A DNA stretch of 10,726 nt from a bacterium (lineage in GTDB: Bacteria; Planctomycetota; UBA11346), in the NCBI GenBank assembly GCA_020049615.1, contig JAIFKN010000190.1:1-10726 (forward strand). Reading direction: 5' to 3'. The notes under the pieces were generated by a model that did not search any database, was not told the origin of the DNA, and saw only the letters and a program-made list of their open reading frames with translations. The position numbers and the translations under genes are program-made. Numbering within the stretch: the first letter of the stretch is position 1; the number at the start of each line of letters is the position of its first letter. Below, piece after piece: positions 6,619-10,726 of this stretch.

Positions 6619-7737
6619 TCAGCGCAGCTTCCACGGCTGCTGCGGTGGATCCGGCCAGCGTATGTCTGGCAGTCGCTCGGTGAAATCCCATGTCCCGCCC
6701 GCGGGCGGATCGGGCAGGTCCATGCCCCAGGACGAGGCCTCGGCAACGTCGCTTGGCGACCGGCCACGCTTGTCCGCCTCTGCCTGGATCGCGAGACGCA
6801 GGCCCTGGGTCAGCTTGCGGAAGCGGACCTGCTGCAGACCGGGGCTGACCACTGCGCCACCGGTCCAGCGCCAGGGCCAGCCGTAGGGGTCGCAGCGCAA
6901 GGCCCCATCAGCGGCGACCGGCGCCCAGGCCGGAGCGCCCTTCGGCCATTGGCGGGCGACAGCCAGCGGATCCGGCACGACCACACCACCCGGCAGCGCC
7001 GGCCAGGCGACCTTGGGCAGGACCAGCGTACCATGCTGGGCCAGCAGTTCGCGCACCGTGTCCTCGACGAAGGTCCCGAGCGGGGATCCCGCCGTGGTGC
7101 CGTGCAACTGCTGCAGCCAATAGGGCAGCGTCTCCAGTCCCTCGACCTTGGTGAAGGCCAGGCCGCGCCGCCAGTCGCGTACCGCCTGCCGCCCATCGTC
7201 GCTGGCCTCGGCCTGCTCCCAGGCGTGCAGCCAGTGTTCCAGCGCTTGCGGATTGCGCTTCGCCCACCCGAAGCTGACCGACAGCTCGGCGCTGGCCAGC
7301 CGCCACAACGGGGTGTTGGCGGGCAGCGCCTGCAGTCCCCGCATGAGGAAGCCGAGCGCGACCTTGTGCTGCTTCAGCACCCCGCTCGTGTTGAGCACGG
7401 CGTGCTCGTAGAACGGCACGAACAGCGGATCGAGGCTGATCAGGGTGTCATAGAGGCGCTCGAAGCCGCCCCGCGCATCGCCACCCGCGACGCGATCGTC
7501 CTGACGGTCGATCTGCAACTGGAAGTAAGCGAAGGAGTCGATCCAACGTAGCTTGGCCACCGCCGTCGCCTGGCCCAGCGACAAGGCTCGCGCGACCACC
7601 GGCGAAGGCAGGAAGTCGAGGGCCTTGGCCCGCGGTTTGGGCACCGTGCCGACGAAGCGAGAGCCATTCCACGCCAATGCCGCCACCCCGAGGATGACGA
7701 CGATCGGCCACAAGGCGATGCCGCGATCCGTGCGCAT
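6619..7737 (-). CDS. Conserved membrane-anchored protein linked to ABC transporter, probable TPR-like helical repeats
   Basis: A 372-residue protein of unknown function. It starts MRTDRG followed by one hydrophobic helix (about 7-23), so it is probably an uncleaved signal anchor with the rest outside the cytoplasm. After it comes LDFLPSPVVARALSLGQ (40-56), then a segment rich in aromatics (LRWIDSFAYFQLQ, 63-75), then LYDTLISLDPLF (95-106) and helices that look like degenerate TPR units. The layout 'LPS..., ARALSLG, a W-rich helix, LDP.F...YE' matches, from memory, a family of TPR-like proteins often encoded beside ABC-2 transporters in several phyla; no function is established that I know of. 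The C-terminal 150 residues are rich in Trp and Pro. A longer frame reaches 7827, but the ATG at 7737 is preferred because it follows the permease stop by one base (TGA-G-ATG) and leads straight into the membrane helix. It is the last gene of the four-gene operon. Confidence 0.85.
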   Translation of the reverse strand: MRTDRGIALWPIVVILGVAALAWNGSRFVGTVPKPRAKALDFLPSPVVARALSLGQATAVAKLRWIDSFAYFQLQIDRQDDRVAGGDARGGFERLYDTLISLDPLFVPFYEHAVLNTSGVLKQHKVALGFLMRGLQALPANTPLWRLASAELSVSFGWAKRNPQALEHWLHAWEQAEASDDGRQAVRDWRRGLAFTKVEGLETLPYWLQQLHGTTAGSPLGTFVEDTVRELLAQHGTLVLPKVAWPALPGGVVVPDPLAVARQWPKGAPAWAPVAADGALRCDPYGWPWRWTGGAVVSPGLQQVRFRKLTQGLRLAIQAEADKRGRSPSDVAEASSWGMDLPDPPAGGTWDFTERLPDIRWPDPPQQPWKLR

Positions 7738-7738
7738 C

Positions 7739-8494
7739 TCAGAGCTGCTTGCGGCGGAACACCGCGATCGAAACCACCAGCAGCAGGCAGATCCACAACG
7801 CGGCGTAGCCGACGGCGATGCCGGCATCGGCGGCCGTCATGGCGTGGCCGTGGATCGCCTGGCCACGGAAGGTGAAATAGCCGAGGTTGGGGACGACGGC
7901 AGCCGCCGCCGCGGCCAAGGTGCGCTGCCAACCGTGCAGGTGGTCGATCAGCTGCGGCAGGGTGGCCACCGCGTGGCCGAGGGCGAAGACCGCCAGGCTG
8001 AGCACCGCTGACAGCAGCGGCCCGGCCAGCATCGACAGGCACAGGCCGACCGCCGCCATGACCAGCACCTCCAGGCAGGTCATGGCGACCGCCACAGCCA
8101 GCCAGGGGTTGAGCGTCGCGCCGGTGATCCACACCCACAGCAAGCCGATGATTGCCATCGCCAGCTGCCCAGCGATGAGCGCGGCCGAGAGGCCGAGGTA
8201 CTTGCCGACGACGAAGCGCCAGCGCGGCAGCGGCCGGCACAGCACGGTGTAGAGCGTCTTCTGCTGGATCTCGCTCTGCACCAGCACGGTGCCGGTGGCG
8301 ACCGCGACCAGCACGCCGATCACCGATTGCAGCGCCATGACCAGGTCGAGGGCGACGATGTTCCCGTCGGTCGAGCTGACCCAGCCGACGACGCGGGTGA
8401 GCAGCGCGGCAACGGCGAAGATGAGCAGCAGCCCGAGGAAGGCGCGCGAGCGCACGGCCTCGCGGCAGGTGGCGCCGGCGACGATGAGGATCAC
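7739..8494 (-). CDS. ABC-2 type transporter permease
   Basis: A 251-residue integral membrane protein, the channel half of an ABC exporter. It begins VILIVAGATCREAVRSRAF, typical of ABC-2/NosY-like permeases, and shows about six hydrophobic segments: TM1 near 18-38, TM2 near 50-70, and four more before the C-terminal FRRKQL. Between TM2 and TM3 lies QKTLYTVLCRPLPRWRFVVGKYLG, matching the coupling-helix pattern of this family (a conserved Glu, then K/Q-TL, LxRPxxR, GK-x-LG). The substrate cannot be read from sequence. The GTG start at 8494 overlaps the ATPase stop as GTGA, preceded by a good ribosome binding site; frames extending further upstream are antisense or out of frame within the ATPase gene. 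It pairs with the adjacent ATPase. Confidence 0.9.
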   Translation of the reverse strand: MILIVAGATCREAVRSRAFLGLLLIFAVAALLTRVVGWVSSTDGNIVALDLVMALQSVIGVLVAVATGTVLVQSEIQQKTLYTVLCRPLPRWRFVVGKYLGLSAALIAGQLAMAIIGLLWVWITGATLNPWLAVAVAMTCLEVLVMAAVGLCLSMLAGPLLSAVLSLAVFALGHAVATLPQLIDHLHGWQRTLAAAAAAVVPNLGYFTFRGQAIHGHAMTAADAGIAVGYAALWICLLLVVSIAVFRRKQL

Positions 8495-9411
8495 GACCGC
8501 TCTCCCAGCTTCACACCGGCGTGGTGGGTCGCCTTCACGCGCTGCACGAACCAGTCCTCCAGCGCGATGCGCTGGCGCTCCAGGCGCAGGACGCGCGCCG
8601 CAGGGACCGCGGCGAGGATCCGCTCGCGTTCGCTGTCGGCGAAGCTCAGCGTCCACGTCCCGTCGCCGCCCGGCTGGGCCCCAGGTGGCGGATCGCCACT
8701 GCCGGTCAGCACCAGCGGGGCCTGGCCGAGCAGGTCGGCGAGCGAGCCCTGCTCGAGCACCCGGCCGTGGTCGATGACGCCGTAGCGGTCGCACAGCTCC
8801 TCGACATCGCCGAGGATGTGGCTGCTGAAGCACAGCGTCGCACCGCGCTTGCGTTCCAGCGCCATGACCTCCTTGAAGCGCGCCCGCCACAGCGGGTCGA
8901 GGCCGGAGAACGGCTCGTCGAGGATGAGCAGGTCGGGCTGGTGGACGATGGCCTGGGCCAGGCCGAAGCGCTGGCGCATGCCCTTGGAGAACGAGCGCAG
9001 GCTGCGCTTCTTCAGGTCGGTGAGATCGAGCAGCTGGCACACCCGGTCGACCGCGACTGGGATGCGCGCCACGTCCATGCCGGAGAGCCGGGCGAGCCAG
9101 GCGAGGTATTCGCCGACCGCGAGATTGTCGTAGAAGTAGGGCTGCTCCGGCAGGTAGCCGATGCGGGCACGCAGGCGGTGGTCCTCGCCGCAGAGTTCCG
9201 AACCGAACAGGCGGATGGAACCCGTGTGCCCATGGAGCAGACCGACGACCAGACGGATGCTGGTGCTCTTGCCGGCGCCGTTGGCGCCGAGGAAGCCGTA
9301 GGCGCAGCCGGCGGGCACGTTGAACGTGACCTCCTTGAGCGCGTGCACCAGGTTCAGCCAGTCGCCGCGATAGCTGTAGGAGACGTTCGAGAATCCGAGC
9401 AGGTCGCTCAC
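8491..9411 (-). CDS. ABC transporter ATP-binding protein
   Basis: A 306-residue cytoplasmic ATPase that powers the permease encoded just downstream. Motifs in order: Walker A GANGAGKST (42-50), Q-loop region YLPEQPYFYDN (86-96), signature FSKGMRQR (141-148, K in place of the usual G of SGG), Walker B LLILDEP (161-167), D-loop SGLD (169-172) and switch His198 in SSH. Residues after about 230 form an accessory C-terminal domain as seen in many ABC-2 exporter ATPases; it ends in a short basic segment. The GTG start at 9411 overlaps the dedA stop as GTGA and is preceded by a good ribosome binding site. All catalytic residues are present. The partner and gene order suggest an exporter of a lipid, drug or envelope component, but the substrate is unknown. 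Confidence 0.95.
   Translation of the reverse strand: MSDLLGFSNVSYSYRGDWLNLVHALKEVTFNVPAGCAYGFLGANGAGKSTSIRLVVGLLHGHTGSIRLFGSELCGEDHRLRARIGYLPEQPYFYDNLAVGEYLAWLARLSGMDVARIPVAVDRVCQLLDLTDLKKRSLRSFSKGMRQRFGLAQAIVHQPDLLILDEPFSGLDPLWRARFKEVMALERKRGATLCFSSHILGDVEELCDRYGVIDHGRVLEQGSLADLLGQAPLVLTGSGDPPPGAQPGGDGTWTLSFADSERERILAAVPAARVLRLERQRIALEDWFVQRVKATHHAGVKLGERS
8500..8506 (-). promoter_or_regulatory. Ribosome binding site of the permease gene
   Basis: GGGAGAG on the minus strand lies inside the end of the ATPase gene, 5 bases before the GTG at 8494. It decides in favour of this GTG and the 4-base GTGA overlap. Confidence 0.75.
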
Positions 9412-10046
9412 GTGGCAGGCTCCTTCTTCCGGGTCGTCCACAGCATCAGCACGTAGAGGGCAGCCAGACCGGCGCAGGCTGCCACGATCCACAGCGCCTC
9501 GGCCTTCACCGCAGCCATGAAGCGTTCGGGATCCTCGATCGCGCCGGGGTTCAGTTGGCCGATGCGCCGGCCGAACCATGCCAGCACCCAGCACCAGATG
9601 AACGAACCGGCCAGCGTCGCCAGCATGTAGACCTTGAGGTCGATGCGCAGGATGCCGCACGGGATGCCGATGACATGGCGCACCACCGGCAGCAGGCGGC
9701 TGAAGAACACCCCGCCTGCGGCGTAGCGGGCGAGCAGGCGCTGGGCCCGCTCGACCTTCTCCGGCCTGCAACCGACGTAGCGGCCCCAACGCGCCACCGC
9801 CGGCGGGCCGAGCCAGCGCGCCGCGAGATACGTCACCAGGGCGCCGATGCACGAGCCGACGGTGCCGGCGGCGACCACGCCCCAGAAGCTCAGCTTCCCT
9901 TCCGCCGCCCAGTAGGCGGCCGGCGGCACGACGATCTCGGAAGGAACGGGGAAGATCGATGACTCCATCGCCATCAGGACGACCACGCCGGCATAGCCCC
10001 AGCGGCAGAGCAGACTGAACCAGAAGAGGGTGAGCTCGTGCAGCAC
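9408..10046 (-). CDS. DedA family (VTT/SNARE-associated) membrane protein
   Basis: A 212-residue inner-membrane protein. DedA proteins are linked to membrane homeostasis; some members flip or recycle lipid carriers such as undecaprenyl phosphate. The family pattern is visible: MESSIFPVPSEIVVPPAAY with E28, P35-S36-E37 and P41, and the second motif FSRLLPVVRHVIGIPCG with R117, P120, R123 and G127. The first is the membrane re-entrant region, the second matches the usual G-R-x-x-P-x-x-R-T. Hydrophobic segments occur near 17-27, 54-76, 111-132, 143-160 and 185-205. GTG at 10046 is chosen because the length then fits the family (about 200-220) and a TAGGACG lies upstream; the frame can be extended to a TTG at 10139, adding 31 residues that look non-coding (Ala/Pro/Arg-rich). 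First gene of the operon and divergent from gltX; its stop overlaps the start of the ABC ATPase. Confidence 0.92.
   Translation of the reverse strand: MLHELTLFWFSLLCRWGYAGVVVLMAMESSIFPVPSEIVVPPAAYWAAEGKLSFWGVVAAGTVGSCIGALVTYLAARWLGPPAVARWGRYVGCRPEKVERAQRLLARYAAGGVFFSRLLPVVRHVIGIPCGILRIDLKVYMLATLAGSFIWCWVLAWFGRRIGQLNPGAIEDPERFMAAVKAEALWIVAACAGLAALYVLMLWTTRKKEPAT
9420..9425 (-). promoter_or_regulatory. Ribosome binding site of the ABC ATPase gene
   Basis: AAGGAG on the minus strand, within the last codons of dedA, lies 8 bases before the GTG at 9411. It fixes this start although the reading frame itself stays open far upstream. Confidence 0.75.

Positions 10047-10726
<680 letters not shown>

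Noticed and set aside
7738..7827. 30-codon N-terminal extension of the TPR-like protein
   Set aside because: The extension overlaps the permease gene, reads as Ser/Arg/Cys-rich nonsense, and would bury the membrane anchor; ATG 7737 right after the permease stop is better.

Overview
The window is a GC-rich, densely coded bacterial chromosome segment with no sign of a plasmid, phage or insertion sequence. GTG and TTG starts are frequent, and a transmembrane Ser/Thr kinase with a DLG motif and a large extracytoplasmic region is encoded beside an FHA protein. That combination suggests the Planctomycetota or a neighbouring PVC-group lineage. This is an inference from gene style; no 16S or other taxonomic marker is present.

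Layout. The first 164 bases hold no gene I can support. A small minus-strand gene (165-446) encodes a probable beta-alpha-beta-beta-alpha-beta protein of about 93 residues. It is divergent from a two-gene plus-strand signalling unit: an FHA-domain protein with two C-terminal repeats that resemble GYF_2 domains (549-1571), then a membrane-anchored PknB-type kinase (1578-4328) starting 6 bases later. A 250-base gap follows (4329-4578), with two GC-rich hairpins, an 8-bp inverted repeat and a heptanucleotide tandem repeat. Then comes uvrB (4579-6618), the damage-recognition helicase of nucleotide excision repair, with a textbook ribosome binding site.

uvrB ends tail-to-tail against a compact four-gene minus-strand operon, read from right to left: dedA (9408-10046), an ABC ATPase (8491-9411), an ABC-2 type permease (7739-8494) and a membrane-anchored conserved protein of unknown role (6619-7737). 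The first two junctions are 4-base GTGA overlaps and the third has a single base between stop and start, so the four products are probably translationally coupled and used together at the membrane. Divergent from dedA, the right edge carries the 5' part of gltX (glutamyl-tRNA synthetase), cut by the window end.

How the genes relate. The FHA protein probably binds phosphothreonine made by the kinase next door, giving a transmembrane phospho-signalling pair whose external domain would sense an unknown ligand. The minus-strand operon looks like a two-component ABC exporter linked to a DedA-type lipid-handling protein. uvrB and gltX are housekeeping genes. I see no clear defence system, CRISPR array, RNA gene or mobile element. 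The least explained parts are the FHA C-terminal repeats, the kinase ectodomain, the last gene of the dedA operon, the small divergent gene and the structured gap before uvrB.
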